From Neobacillus mesonae (GTDB lineage Bacteria; Bacillota; Bacilli; Bacillales; Cytobacillaceae): a stretch of DNA of 64,000 nucleotides. Positions 1-7,127 of this stretch are shown one piece after another; positions within the stretch are counted from its first letter, which is position 1; each line of letters starts with the position of its first letter. Location of the stretch: the NCBI RefSeq assembly GCF_001636315.1, contig NZ_KV440949.1, positions 5,164,084 to 5,228,083 of the forward strand, written 5' to 3'. The translations under genes and the position numbers were made by a program. The notes below the pieces were generated by a model, which worked only from the letters and a program-made list of their open reading frames with translations, made no database searches and was not told where the DNA came from.

Positions 1-31
1 CGAAAGAAGGATTTGTAAAGGAGTTTTGTTT

Positions 32-1441
32 GTGAAGGAAACCCTACGATCATTACCGCCAGTTCACGAACTGCAACATCATCCTGCATTTCTTGCCCTC
101 TTAAAAGAAACCGGCCTCGAAGTTGTGCAGCTGACGAAATATTTAAAGGAAAAAATAGATCAAATAAGGCAGAAAATCATACATAACCAATGGACAGGTA
201 CAATGCCTGGAACAGATGCATTTATTGACGAGTTATTCATCCTGTTGCACCAATCTGTGACAAAACAGATGTCCTATACAATTGAAAGAGTTATTAATGC
301 TACTGGAACAATTTTGCATACAAACCTTGGCCGGGCCCGGCTTAGTGAATCAGCGATTAATCATGTCATGGAAACGGCCCGAAGTTATTCGAATCTTGAG
401 TATAAACTTCTTGAAGGGGAACGCGGTTCACGTCACAGTCATGTAGAAGAGCTTATAAAAGAAATTACTGGAGCCGAAGCCGCGATGGTTGTCAATAATA
501 ATGCGGCAGCCGTTTACTTGGTGCTACGGGCACTAGCTAATCAAAAAGAAGTAATCGTTTCAAGGGGACAATTGGTAGAAATCGGCGGTTCCTTCCGAAT
601 TTCTTCTATTATGGAGGAAAGTGGTGCGAGACTGGTGGAAGTTGGAACAACCAATAAAACTCATCTTTATGATTATGAAAATGCACTAACAGATGACACG
701 GCGATGGTCATGAAGGTTCATACAAGTAATTTCAAGGTAATTGGTTTTACTCATTCAGTATCAACAGAAGACCTTGTTCAACTTAGTAAATCAAATGGTA
801 ATATCATTTTTTATGAAGACCTTGGAAGCGGTGCTTTGTTTGACTTTAGGAAGCATGGTATTGGTGAAGAGCCGGTTGTCAAAGAGGTAATTGAAATAGG
901 GGCAGATATTGTAACCTTTAGCGGCGATAAGCTGCTTGGAGGCCCTCAGGCTGGGATTATTGCTGGAAAAAAAACATTCATAGACCTCCTAAAAAAACAT
1001 CAGTTAGCGAGAGTGGTTCGGGTAGATAAAATGACGCTTGCTGCACTGGAGGGTACATTACTAGATTATGCCCGTGGTGAAAATGCAATGCGTCATATCC
1101 CGACAATCCGTGATTTATTAGTAACTGTTAATGAATTAGACGAAAGATCTCATATTTTTGTTACAAAATTGTTACAAAAAACTAAATCCTTTGGGGCAAG
1201 AATTTTTTCAGATGTGAGTCAGGTAGGCGGGGGAACAATGCCTGATGTTGAGCTGCCGACTATGGTAATCGCACTAAGGCATCACTCTTTGACTGCCGAA
1301 CAGCTAGGAAGAAAATTACGAACGGACGTTAAACCGGCCATTGTGGGCAGAATCCAGAAAGAGGATTACCTTATTGATTTAAGGACGGTTGCGGTGGAGG
1401 AAGAAGATTTGCTTCTTGAAGCGTTATTCAATATTGCATAA
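32..1441 (+). CDS. selA: L-seryl-tRNA(Sec) selenium transferase
   Basis: SelA is the PLP-dependent cytosolic enzyme that turns seryl-tRNA(Sec) into selenocysteinyl-tRNA(Sec) using selenophosphate. The protein of about 469 residues has the family's usual length. It contains the TNLGRARLS segment near the N-terminus, the TGAEAAMVVNNNAAAV cofactor-binding stretch, and the PLP-lysine motif FSGDKLLGGPQAG near residue 298. A TTG at 26 is in frame but only two bases from the AAAGGAG ribosome site at 17-23; GTG at 32 has normal spacing, so I prefer it. selD and selB are not visible. selA is followed by a terminator, so any sel partners must lie upstream of the window or elsewhere. The UGA-containing yneR gene at 10257 gives this enzyme a likely client. 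Confidence 0.96.
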   Translation: MKETLRSLPPVHELQHHPAFLALLKETGLEVVQLTKYLKEKIDQIRQKIIHNQWTGTMPGTDAFIDELFILLHQSVTKQMSYTIERVINATGTILHTNLGRARLSESAINHVMETARSYSNLEYKLLEGERGSRHSHVEELIKEITGAEAAMVVNNNAAAVYLVLRALANQKEVIVSRGQLVEIGGSFRISSIMEESGARLVEVGTTNKTHLYDYENALTDDTAMVMKVHTSNFKVIGFTHSVSTEDLVQLSKSNGNIIFYEDLGSGALFDFRKHGIGEEPVVKEVIEIGADIVTFSGDKLLGGPQAGIIAGKKTFIDLLKKHQLARVVRVDKMTLAALEGTLLDYARGENAMRHIPTIRDLLVTVNELDERSHIFVTKLLQKTKSFGARIFSDVSQVGGGTMPDVELPTMVIALRHHSLTAEQLGRKLRTDVKPAIVGRIQKEDYLIDLRTVAVEEEDLLLEALFNIA

Positions 1442-1442
1442 A

Positions 1443-1469
1443 GAAATCGGCTGCAGAGCCGATTTCTTT
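1443..1469. terminator. Bidirectional terminator between selA and sspP
   Basis: A perfect 10-bp stem, GAAATCGGCT and AGCCGATTTC with loop GCAG, is followed by TTTC. It lies between two convergent genes and can serve both. Confidence 0.8.
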
Positions 1470-1497
1470 CATGTCTAGCTCCAGCGCTTCCGCTTTT

Positions 1498-1638
1498 CTA
1501 CATATCATGACTGGAGTTATGCTTTGCACGTGTATGGTTAGCATTTTTTACTTTTTTTGATCCGCTGAGAGGTTCCGGCTGACCGGAAATTTTCGGAGCA
1601 TTTTTACGCATATCTTTACTGTCATTTTTATTAGTCAT
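1498..1638 (-). CDS. sspP: Small acid-soluble spore protein P
   Basis: This short gene encodes 46 residues beginning MTNKNDSKDMRKNAPK and containing QPEPLSGSKKVKN and a C-terminal KHNSSHDM. These match my memory of B. subtilis SspP along most of the length. SspP is a minor small acid-soluble spore protein made in the forespore. A GAGGGATG-like ribosome site precedes the ATG at 1638. It points toward selA, while sspO and acnA lie on the other side, consistent with the sspP-sspO-citB neighbourhood of Bacillus. Its role in spores is not deducible from the sequence. Confidence 0.92.
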   Translation of the reverse strand: MTNKNDSKDMRKNAPKISGQPEPLSGSKKVKNANHTRAKHNSSHDM

Positions 1639-1749
1639 TTTTCATCCCTCCTCATTTTTTAGGATGCAATCAATCCCCCTTTTTATGCTGAATATTTTTT
1701 CTAAGGTTGTGCAATTTAAAGGGTAAACTAAATTGAAGGAGGAAGAAAA

Positions 1750-2022
1750 GTGACACAAAGAAACCCTTATAACAAGAATAAACAGGAGGCGTTCCAAGCG
1801 GCTCAGCAAGGCTATGAGGACGCACAAGGACTATTTGAAACAATCGTCAGTGACAGCGCAAACTACGGTCATCAATTAAAGCATTTAAAAAACGAAGTCA
1901 ATGAAGCATACCAACAAATTGAAAATGCATTGGAAGTTGCCTCGGAAAAACAACGGGCACAATTAGAGCAGTTCCAGCAGGATTTGCAGCAAATGGTAAC
2001 AGAAGTAAACCAGGTTGAATAA
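1750..2022 (+). CDS. Small hydrophilic coiled-coil protein, unknown function
   Basis: The 90-residue product is polar, rich in Gln, Glu and Lys, has no membrane segment or signal peptide, and is predicted by eye to be mostly helical (heptad-like leucines and isoleucines from residue 35 onward). The start is GTG at 1750 behind a strong AAGGAGG at 1736-1742 with seven-base spacing. It sits between sspP and sspO, both on the opposite strand, and has its own terminator downstream. The neighbourhood suggests a sporulation-linked role, but this is only positional. I do not recognise the family. Confidence 0.8.
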   Translation: MTQRNPYNKNKQEAFQAAQQGYEDAQGLFETIVSDSANYGHQLKHLKNEVNEAYQQIENALEVASEKQRAQLEQFQQDLQQMVTEVNQVE

Positions 2023-2034
2023 GAAATAAAAGAA

Positions 2035-2056
2035 GGGTCCTCACCGCTGGGGACCC
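2035..2056. terminator. Bidirectional terminator before sspO
   Basis: An 8-bp stem GGGTCCTC / GGGGACCC (one T-G pair) with loop ACCGCT is flanked by A-rich and T-rich sequence. It separates the convergent small coiled-coil gene and sspO. Confidence 0.75.
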
Positions 2057-2066
2057 ATTTCTTATT

Positions 2067-2216
2067 TTATTGATTTTTCTTCCGTTTCTTATTATTTCGT
2101 TTTTCCATTTCTGTTAATGGTTCATTTGCCAATTCCTCATGAAAACCTGCACCATTTCCTTGAGCCTTGGCAGCGTTCATTCCCGGAATTACATGATTCG
2201 CCTTTTGTTTTGCCAT
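2067..2216 (-). CDS. sspO: Small acid-soluble spore protein O
   Basis: The product has 49 residues, starts MAKQKANHVIPGMNAAKAQ and ends KRNNKKRKKNQ, the conserved frame of SspO (also called CotK) in Bacillus. It is a minor forespore-expressed small acid-soluble protein. An AGGAGGTGATTGAG ribosome site precedes the ATG at 2216. It is divergent from acnA, as in B. subtilis. Confidence 0.92.
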   Translation of the reverse strand: MAKQKANHVIPGMNAAKAQGNGAGFHEELANEPLTEMEKRNNKKRKKNQ

Positions 2217-2381
2217 CTCAATCACCTCCTATGACTTTTACTATTTCCACTGGAATAAAATAAATGACAAATAAATATTTTTTTGACATAATAATAAAGA
2301 TGACCATTCAGTTTTGAAACAATTCATTACATATGTTAAAACAAGATTATCAAAATATTCTGAACAAGTTACATATTTTTT

Positions 2382-2398
2382 GATAAGGAAAACTTATC
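2382..2398. promoter_or_regulatory. CcpC-type operator upstream of aconitase gene
   Basis: GATAAG-GAAAA-CTTATC is a perfect dyad that contains ATAA-N7-TTAT, the dyad recognised by the citrate-responsive regulator CcpC at Bacillus citB. It lies about 60-70 bases upstream of the transcription start inferred from the promoter at 2421-2449, similar to the B. subtilis arrangement. A weaker match to the CodY box (11 of 15, AATATTCTGAACAAG) is at 2354-2368. Confidence 0.65.
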
Positions 2399-2420
2399 AA
2401 GAACAATAACTTTCTTGTTA

Positions 2421-2449
2421 TTTACTTATGTAATCGCTTGTTTTAATAT
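2421..2449 (+). promoter_or_regulatory. Putative sigma-A promoter of acnA
   Basis: TTTACT, 17 bases, then TAATAT. The -10 is good and the -35 moderate, as expected for a regulated promoter. The remainder of the roughly 300-base gap 2217-2535 is AT-rich with no further gene visible. Confidence 0.5.
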
Positions 2450-2535
2450 TAGAATTGAAGCTGGATGGAAAAAATCATATTTTAAATTTTTATGTGAAAT
2501 TCGGTTTTTTAATGTCGAGTAAGGGGGTTTATTGA

Positions 2536-5241
2536 ATGGTAAAAAACGATGTATTTAATGCCCGTTCTTCCTTTGATGTGAACGGCAAAAGCTATCATTA
2601 CTACCGTTTAAACGCTTTGGAAGAAGCAGGCATTGGCAAGGTATCAAAATTGCCATATTCCGTTAAAGTATTACTTGAATCTGTGCTCCGTCAATATGAT
2701 GGTCGTGTCATTACAAAAGAGCATGTTGAAAATTTAGCAAAATGGGGAACTAACGAACTGAAAGAGGTGGATGTTCCATTTAAACCATCCCGTGTTATCC
2801 TGCAAGACTTTACAGGTGTACCAGCAGTCGTTGACCTTGCCTCATTAAGAAAAGCAATGGCAGACCTTGGGGGCGACCCTGATAAAATCAATCCAGAAAA
2901 AACTGTTGATCTAGTTATCGACCACTCTGTACAAGTTGATGCATATGGTTCAGCTGATGCATTGAAAATTAATATGGATTTTGAATTTGAACGTAACGCA
3001 GAGCGTTATCAATTCTTGAGCTGGGCGCAAAAAGCATTTAACAACTATTGTGCTGTTCCGCCGGCAACTGGTATCGTTCACCAAGTTAACCTTGAATTTT
3101 TAGCAGATGTAGTTCACGTTGCCGAAGTTGACGGTGAATTAGAAACTTATCCTGATACATTGGTAGGAACTGACTCTCATACAACCATGATCAACGGTCT
3201 TGGTGTTCTTGGATGGGGCGTTGGCGGTATTGAAGCAGAAGCAGGAATGCTTGGTCAGCCTTCATACTTCCCAGTTCCTGAAGTAGTTGGGGTTAAATTA
3301 ATCGGCGAGCTTCCAAATGGTGCAACTGCAACTGACCTTGCTTTAAAAGTAACTCAAGTTCTTCGTAAGCATGGTGTGGTTGGTAAATTCGTTGAATATT
3401 TCGGTCCTGGTGTGTCTTCTCTTCCACTTGCTGACCGTGCAACAATAGCTAACATGGCTCCTGAATATGGTGCAACTTGTGGATTCTTCCCAATTGATGA
3501 AGAATCACTTGCATACATGCGCTTAACAGGCCGTGATGAAGAGCAAATTAACGTTGTAGAGCAATATTGCAAAGCAAATGGCTTATTCTTCAACCCTTCT
3601 GAAGAACCAGTTTATACAGATGTAATCGAAATCAACCTTGCTGAAATTGAAGCAAATCTTTCTGGTCCTAAGCGTCCGCAAGATTTAATTCCACTTTCAA
3701 AAATGAAGGAAGAATTCGTGAAAGCTGTATCTGCGCCACAAGGCAACCAAGGATTCGGCTTACAAGCTGATGAGCTTGAAAGATCAGCAACCATTCAATT
3801 TAACAATGGTGATGAAGCAGAAATCAAAACTGGCGCGGTAGCAATTGCGTCTATCACAAGTTGTACAAATACTTCTAACCCATATGTTCTTGTGGCTGCC
3901 GGCCTTGTTGCGAAAAAAGCAGTTGAACTTGGCATGGAAGTACCAAAATTCGTGAAAACCTCTTTAGCACCAGGGTCAAAGGTTGTAACAGGATATCTCC
4001 GTGATTCCGGATTACTTCCATATCTTGAGCAAATCGGCTTCAACCTTGTTGGTTACGGCTGTACAACTTGTATCGGTAACTCCGGTCCATTAAAAGAAGA
4101 AATTGAAAAAACAATCGCAGAAAACGATCTTCTCGTTACATCTGTTCTTTCAGGGAACCGTAACTTTGAAGGACGTATTCATCCGCTTGTAAAAGCAAAC
4201 TATCTTGCTTCACCACCATTAGTTGTTACTTATGCGCTAGCTGGTACAGTGAATGTAGATTTTGCTTCTGAGCCGATTGGCAAAGATAAAGACGGCAACG
4301 ATGTATTCTTTAAAGATATTTGGCCATCAACTGCAGAAGTAAATGACGTAGTTAAACGTACAGTTACTCCTGAACTATTCCGTAAAGAGTACGAGAACGT
4401 ATTCGGAGACAACGAGCGTTGGAACGAAATCAAAACTAGCAATGAGCCATTATACACTTGGGATGAGGATTCAACTTATATTGCGAACCCACCATTCTTT
4501 GAAGGCTTATCAGCAGAACCTGGTACAGTAGAACCATTAACTGGTCTTCGTGTAGTAGGTAAGTTTGGTGATTCTGTTACAACTGACCATATCTCGCCAG
4601 CAGGAGCAATTGGTAAAAATACTCCTGCCGGAAAATATTTATTAGAAAAAGGCGTTCAGCCTCGTGACTTTAACTCTTACGGTTCTCGCCGCGGTAACCA
4701 TGAAGTTATGATGCGTGGAACATTCGCAAACATTCGTATCCGCAATCAAATCGCTCCTGGCACAGAAGGCGGCTTCACTACTTATTGGCCAACAGGCGAA
4801 GTTACATCTATTTACGATGCTTGCATGAAGTATAAAGAAAACGGAACTGGATTAATGGTTCTTGCAGGTAAAGATTACGGAATGGGCTCTTCCCGTGACT
4901 GGGCTGCAAAAGGTACAAACCTATTAGGCATTAAGACTGTTCTTGCTGAAAGCTTTGAGCGTATCCACCGTTCAAACCTTGTGTTAATGGGTGTGCTTCC
5001 ACTTCAATTTAAAGATGGAGACAGTGCTGAGACACTTGGTTTAAATGGTAAAGAAACATTTGAAGTTCAAGTGGACGAAAATGTAAAACCACGCGACTTA
5101 ATTAAAGTAACTGCTACTGACGAAGCTGGCAACAAGAAAGAATTTGAAGTATTAGTACGCTTCGATTCTGAAGTTGAAATTGACTACTATCGTCACGGCG
5201 GTATCCTACAAATGGTTCTTCGTGAAAAATTACAAGGCTAA
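2536..5241 (+). CDS. acnA: Aconitate hydratase A
   Basis: This 901-residue cytosolic TCA-cycle enzyme interconverts citrate and isocitrate through a [4Fe-4S] cluster. Cluster cysteines are visible in TSCTNTSNPYV (near residue 442) and GYGCTTCIGNSG (near 508-511). The C-terminal swivel domain contains YGSRRGNHEVMMRGTFANIR. The length fits the IRP/AcnA class, called CitB in B. subtilis. The ATG at 2536 follows an AAGGGGG site. Transcription is probably controlled by CcpC through the dyad at 2382. A strong terminator follows, so it is monocistronic. Confidence 0.98.
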   Translation: MVKNDVFNARSSFDVNGKSYHYYRLNALEEAGIGKVSKLPYSVKVLLESVLRQYDGRVITKEHVENLAKWGTNELKEVDVPFKPSRVILQDFTGVPAVVDLASLRKAMADLGGDPDKINPEKTVDLVIDHSVQVDAYGSADALKINMDFEFERNAERYQFLSWAQKAFNNYCAVPPATGIVHQVNLEFLADVVHVAEVDGELETYPDTLVGTDSHTTMINGLGVLGWGVGGIEAEAGMLGQPSYFPVPEVVGVKLIGELPNGATATDLALKVTQVLRKHGVVGKFVEYFGPGVSSLPLADRATIANMAPEYGATCGFFPIDEESLAYMRLTGRDEEQINVVEQYCKANGLFFNPSEEPVYTDVIEINLAEIEANLSGPKRPQDLIPLSKMKEEFVKAVSAPQGNQGFGLQADELERSATIQFNNGDEAEIKTGAVAIASITSCTNTSNPYVLVAAGLVAKKAVELGMEVPKFVKTSLAPGSKVVTGYLRDSGLLPYLEQIGFNLVGYGCTTCIGNSGPLKEEIEKTIAENDLLVTSVLSGNRNFEGRIHPLVKANYLASPPLVVTYALAGTVNVDFASEPIGKDKDGNDVFFKDIWPSTAEVNDVVKRTVTPELFRKEYENVFGDNERWNEIKTSNEPLYTWDEDSTYIANPPFFEGLSAEPGTVEPLTGLRVVGKFGDSVTTDHISPAGAIGKNTPAGKYLLEKGVQPRDFNSYGSRRGNHEVMMRGTFANIRIRNQIAPGTEGGFTTYWPTGEVTSIYDACMKYKENGTGLMVLAGKDYGMGSSRDWAAKGTNLLGIKTVLAESFERIHRSNLVLMGVLPLQFKDGDSAETLGLNGKETFEVQVDENVKPRDLIKVTATDEAGNKKEFEVLVRFDSEVEIDYYRHGGILQMVLREKLQG

Positions 5242-5252
5242 TTTAAGCCTTG

Positions 5253-5287
5253 AAAAACACCATGCGTTTGTCGCATGGTGTTTTTTG
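5253..5287 (+). terminator. Terminator of acnA
   Basis: An 11-bp perfect stem AACACCATGCG / CGCATGGTGTT with a five-base loop is followed by a T-run. Confidence 0.9.
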
Positions 5288-5314
5288 CTTTAGTAACTCT
5301 ATTTTTGGGAATTA

Positions 5315-5490
5315 TCTAGCTGCAGCGCCCAGCGACTAGTGTCCTTCGGTCTTCTCCTTACGATAAGTTAAGCACGAATGCGCTGTCGCTCTTCGTGTTT
5401 CCTTTATCACAGTAACAGCCCTCCACAAGGAAGGCTCCGACTGCATAAGCATTTTCGAGGTGGCCATACGTCGCTAAACGGGCGCTTTAG
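5315..5490. repeat. Putative dispersed intergenic repeat with nested inverted ends
   Basis: The element begins TCTAGCTGCAGCGCCC and ends GGGCGCT. Its ends are nested inverted repeats: AGCGCCC (5324-5330) with GGGCGCT (5480-5486), and AGCGAC (5331-5336) with GTCGCT (5470-5475). It is more GC-rich than the flanks and codes for nothing recognisable. A 14-base relative of its left end (13 of 14 identical) lies at 1474-1487 after selA. The form resembles noncoding repeats scattered through Bacillus-type genomes, which I recall only generally. Confidence 0.5.
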
Positions 5491-5595
5491 CTTTTATAAT
5501 TGTCACAGAATCGGCAAAATGCAATTTGGTTTTAAATGAGTTTATAGTGTAAAATCAAATATGGTGAGTATGAATGAAAGGAAGGGGGATTCGGG

Positions 5596-6135
5596 ATGAT
5601 CAAGAAAGTCATTGCTGCTGTTGCTTTGATTGCGTTATTAACGGTAGCGATTGTACAGGCAGTTGATAAAAAGTCAGAAAAGCAGCCCGATACCGCAAAA
5701 GAGGTTTCAGCTAATAAAACTGCATTAACCATTGGAGCAAAGGCACCTGATTTTGAATTAAAGACGCTGAACGGTGAAACCGTTAAACTTTCTGATCTTA
5801 AGGGTAAGAAAGTGATGTTAAATTTCTGGGCAACATGGTGCGGTCCATGTAAAGCAGAAATGCCTGAGATGGAGGAATTTTTCAAATCCGCCGATAAGGA
5901 TATTAAAATTCTTGCAGTTAATATCGATCCACAATTAGATGTGAAAGGATTTGTGGACGAGTATAAAATAACGTTCCCTGTTCTTCTTGATACTGAGGAT
6001 GCAGTTAACACGCAATATAAAGTATTAGCGATCCCGACAACATATTTTATTGACAGTAAAGGTGTCATTCAGAACATTGAACGTGGTACAATGAAGCTTG
6101 ATGATATGAAGGATTATACAAGCAAGCTTAAATAA
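5596..6135 (+). CDS. Membrane-anchored TlpA/ResA-type thiol-disulfide oxidoreductase (YneN-like)
   Basis: The 179-residue protein has an uncleaved N-terminal signal anchor (hydrophobic residues 4-22) followed by a thioredoxin-fold domain facing outward. The redox motif is WCGPC within NFWATWCGPCKAEMPEM, and the cis-proline region AIPTTYFID is present. Such proteins reduce or isomerise disulfides outside the membrane, for example in cytochrome maturation or spore envelope assembly. The position after aconitase matches B. subtilis yneN. It has its own AAGGAAGGGGG ribosome site and a downstream terminator. Confidence 0.9.
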   Translation: MIKKVIAAVALIALLTVAIVQAVDKKSEKQPDTAKEVSANKTALTIGAKAPDFELKTLNGETVKLSDLKGKKVMLNFWATWCGPCKAEMPEMEEFFKSADKDIKILAVNIDPQLDVKGFVDEYKITFPVLLDTEDAVNTQYKVLAIPTTYFIDSKGVIQNIERGTMKLDDMKDYTSKLK

Positions 6136-6142
6136 CCATAAC

Positions 6143-6175
6143 GGGCGTTGGTCAACTGAACCAGCGTCTTTTTTT
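6143..6175 (+). terminator. Terminator of the yneN-like gene
   Basis: CGTTGGT / ACCAGCG stem (one G-T pair) followed by seven T residues. Confidence 0.8.
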
Positions 6176-6235
6176 ATGTAAAGACTATATCCAACATTTT
6201 TATGCTATTTTAAAAAACGCTTTAATTTTCAAAAA

Positions 6236-6252
6236 GTTGTAATAATTACAAC
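6236..6252. promoter_or_regulatory. Fur-family (7-1-7) operator
   Basis: GTTGTAAT-A-ATTACAAC is a perfect 17-base palindrome upstream of the FbpB-like gene. Its core TTGTAAT-A-ATTACAA differs by one base per arm from both the PerR and Zur consensus and by two from the Fur consensus, as I know them. It is therefore probably bound by one of these metal or peroxide regulators. Confidence 0.55.
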
Positions 6253-6303
6253 CGTTTTTGGGAATAATACCTGTTACAATAGTAGATAAGGAAGGTGATA
6301 AAC

Positions 6304-6435
6304 ATGAGAAGACCAAGAAAACGTTCCTTTGCGGAATTAGTTTCAGAAAATAAATCACAGTTGTTGAAAGATAATGCAGCGTTGGAGAAAATTGAAGAAC
6401 GTTTAGAGCAAAAACGACTGGGTAAGGCTGAGTAA
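6304..6435 (+). CDS. FbpB-like small basic protein
   Basis: This 43-residue basic peptide (MRRPRKRSFAELVSENKSQL at the start, then an acidic-basic helix ending LEQKRLGKAE) resembles the Fur-regulated basic protein family. In B. subtilis, FbpB works with the small RNA FsrA in the iron-sparing response. An AAGGAAGGTGAT ribosome site precedes the ATG. The palindromic 7-1-7 operator 50 bases upstream supports metal-dependent control. The family call rests on the N-terminal pattern from memory. Confidence 0.7.
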   Translation: MRRPRKRSFAELVSENKSQLLKDNAALEKIEERLEQKRLGKAE

Positions 6436-6502
6436 GACAAAAGATTTCCAATCATGGTTCCCTGCTTAACAGGACAAAATAGTTATCAAGGGGGGATTAT
6501 TG

Positions 6503-6643
6503 ATGGGTAAAGGTTATCAAACAAAACGTTTTAGACCTGATCATATTGGTACGCAGCCACAAGGATTTGGCGGGAATAAAGGGAAACAAATGCAAGATAA
6601 ATCCGGCCAGCAAGTCCAAGTGATGCAAACAAAAGGTGAATAA
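6503..6643 (+). CDS. sspN: Small acid-soluble spore protein N
   Basis: The 46-residue product contains FRPDHIGTQPQGFGGNKGK and ends VMQTKGE, the conserved pattern of SspN (acid-soluble spore protein N). It is a minor forespore protein. The ATG at 6503 follows an AAGGGGGGATT ribosome site. In B. subtilis sspN and tlp form an operon. Here a terminator lies between them, so co-transcription would depend on read-through. Confidence 0.92.
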   Translation: MGKGYQTKRFRPDHIGTQPQGFGGNKGKQMQDKSGQQVQVMQTKGE

Positions 6644-6652
6644 CATAATGGT

Positions 6653-6688
6653 AAGACCCGATGGCTATTACAGCCAACGGGTCTTTTT
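6653..6688 (+). terminator. Terminator of sspN
   Basis: AGACCCG-a-TGGCT / AGCCA-a-CGGGTCT stem followed by T5. Confidence 0.85.
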
Positions 6689-6795
6689 GCGTGCTGGCAG
6701 TAGGACTACTTTTTCTATTTTTTTCATCTGATATTTTTTTGCCACTGATACAAACTATATCTGTACCAAGTACAATTGTTTAGGAGGAATCTTAA

Positions 6796-7032
6796 ATGGC
6801 CTATAACAACAAACCGAAACCGGATGATCGCAGCGATAACGTGGAGAAGCTTCAATCCATGATCCATCATACGATTGAAAATATGGAAGCAGCGGAAGAA
6901 TCAATGGCGTATACCGATAGTGAAACACAACGTCAGCAAATTGAAGCGAAAAATCAGCGCAGACGCGAAAGCATTGAATCTTTCCGTTCTGAAATCAAAG
7001 ACGAAGCCAATGCCAATAACTCTCAAGAATAA
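6796..7032 (+). CDS. tlp: Small acid-soluble spore protein Tlp
   Basis: The 78-residue protein begins MAYNNKPKPDDRSDNVEKLQ and continues as a charged helix, matching the Tlp family. The name (thioredoxin-like protein) is historical; there is no CxxC motif. It is a forespore-made small acid-soluble protein. The start ATG follows TAGGAGGAATC. Its position between sspN and the yneP group is as in B. subtilis. Confidence 0.93.
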   Translation: MAYNNKPKPDDRSDNVEKLQSMIHHTIENMEAAEESMAYTDSETQRQQIEAKNQRRRESIESFRSEIKDEANANNSQE

Positions 7033-7040
7033 TATCGATC

Positions 7041-7074
7041 AAGGACCCGCCCATTTCGGACAGGTCCTTTTTTC
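7041..7074 (+). terminator. Terminator of tlp
   Basis: AAGGACC / GGTCCTT stem followed by T5. Confidence 0.8.
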
Positions 7075-7127
7075 AATCCTTCTGTTTAGTATCCCGTGTT
7101 TCCTTATGGTAAGATAAAGGGGAATTT

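Noticed and set aside
2354..2368. CodY box upstream of acnA
   Set aside because: Only 11 of 15 positions match in an AT-rich region; it is mentioned with the CcpC site but not called as a separate feature.
5532..6068. Open frame of 178 codons on the minus strand opposite the yneN-like gene
   Set aside because: The plus strand encodes a clear thioredoxin-fold protein with WCGPC; the reverse frame has no recognisable features.
6875..7117. Alternative 80-codon frame overlapping tlp
   Set aside because: tlp in the other frame is a clear family match with a proper ribosome site; this frame runs through the tlp terminator.
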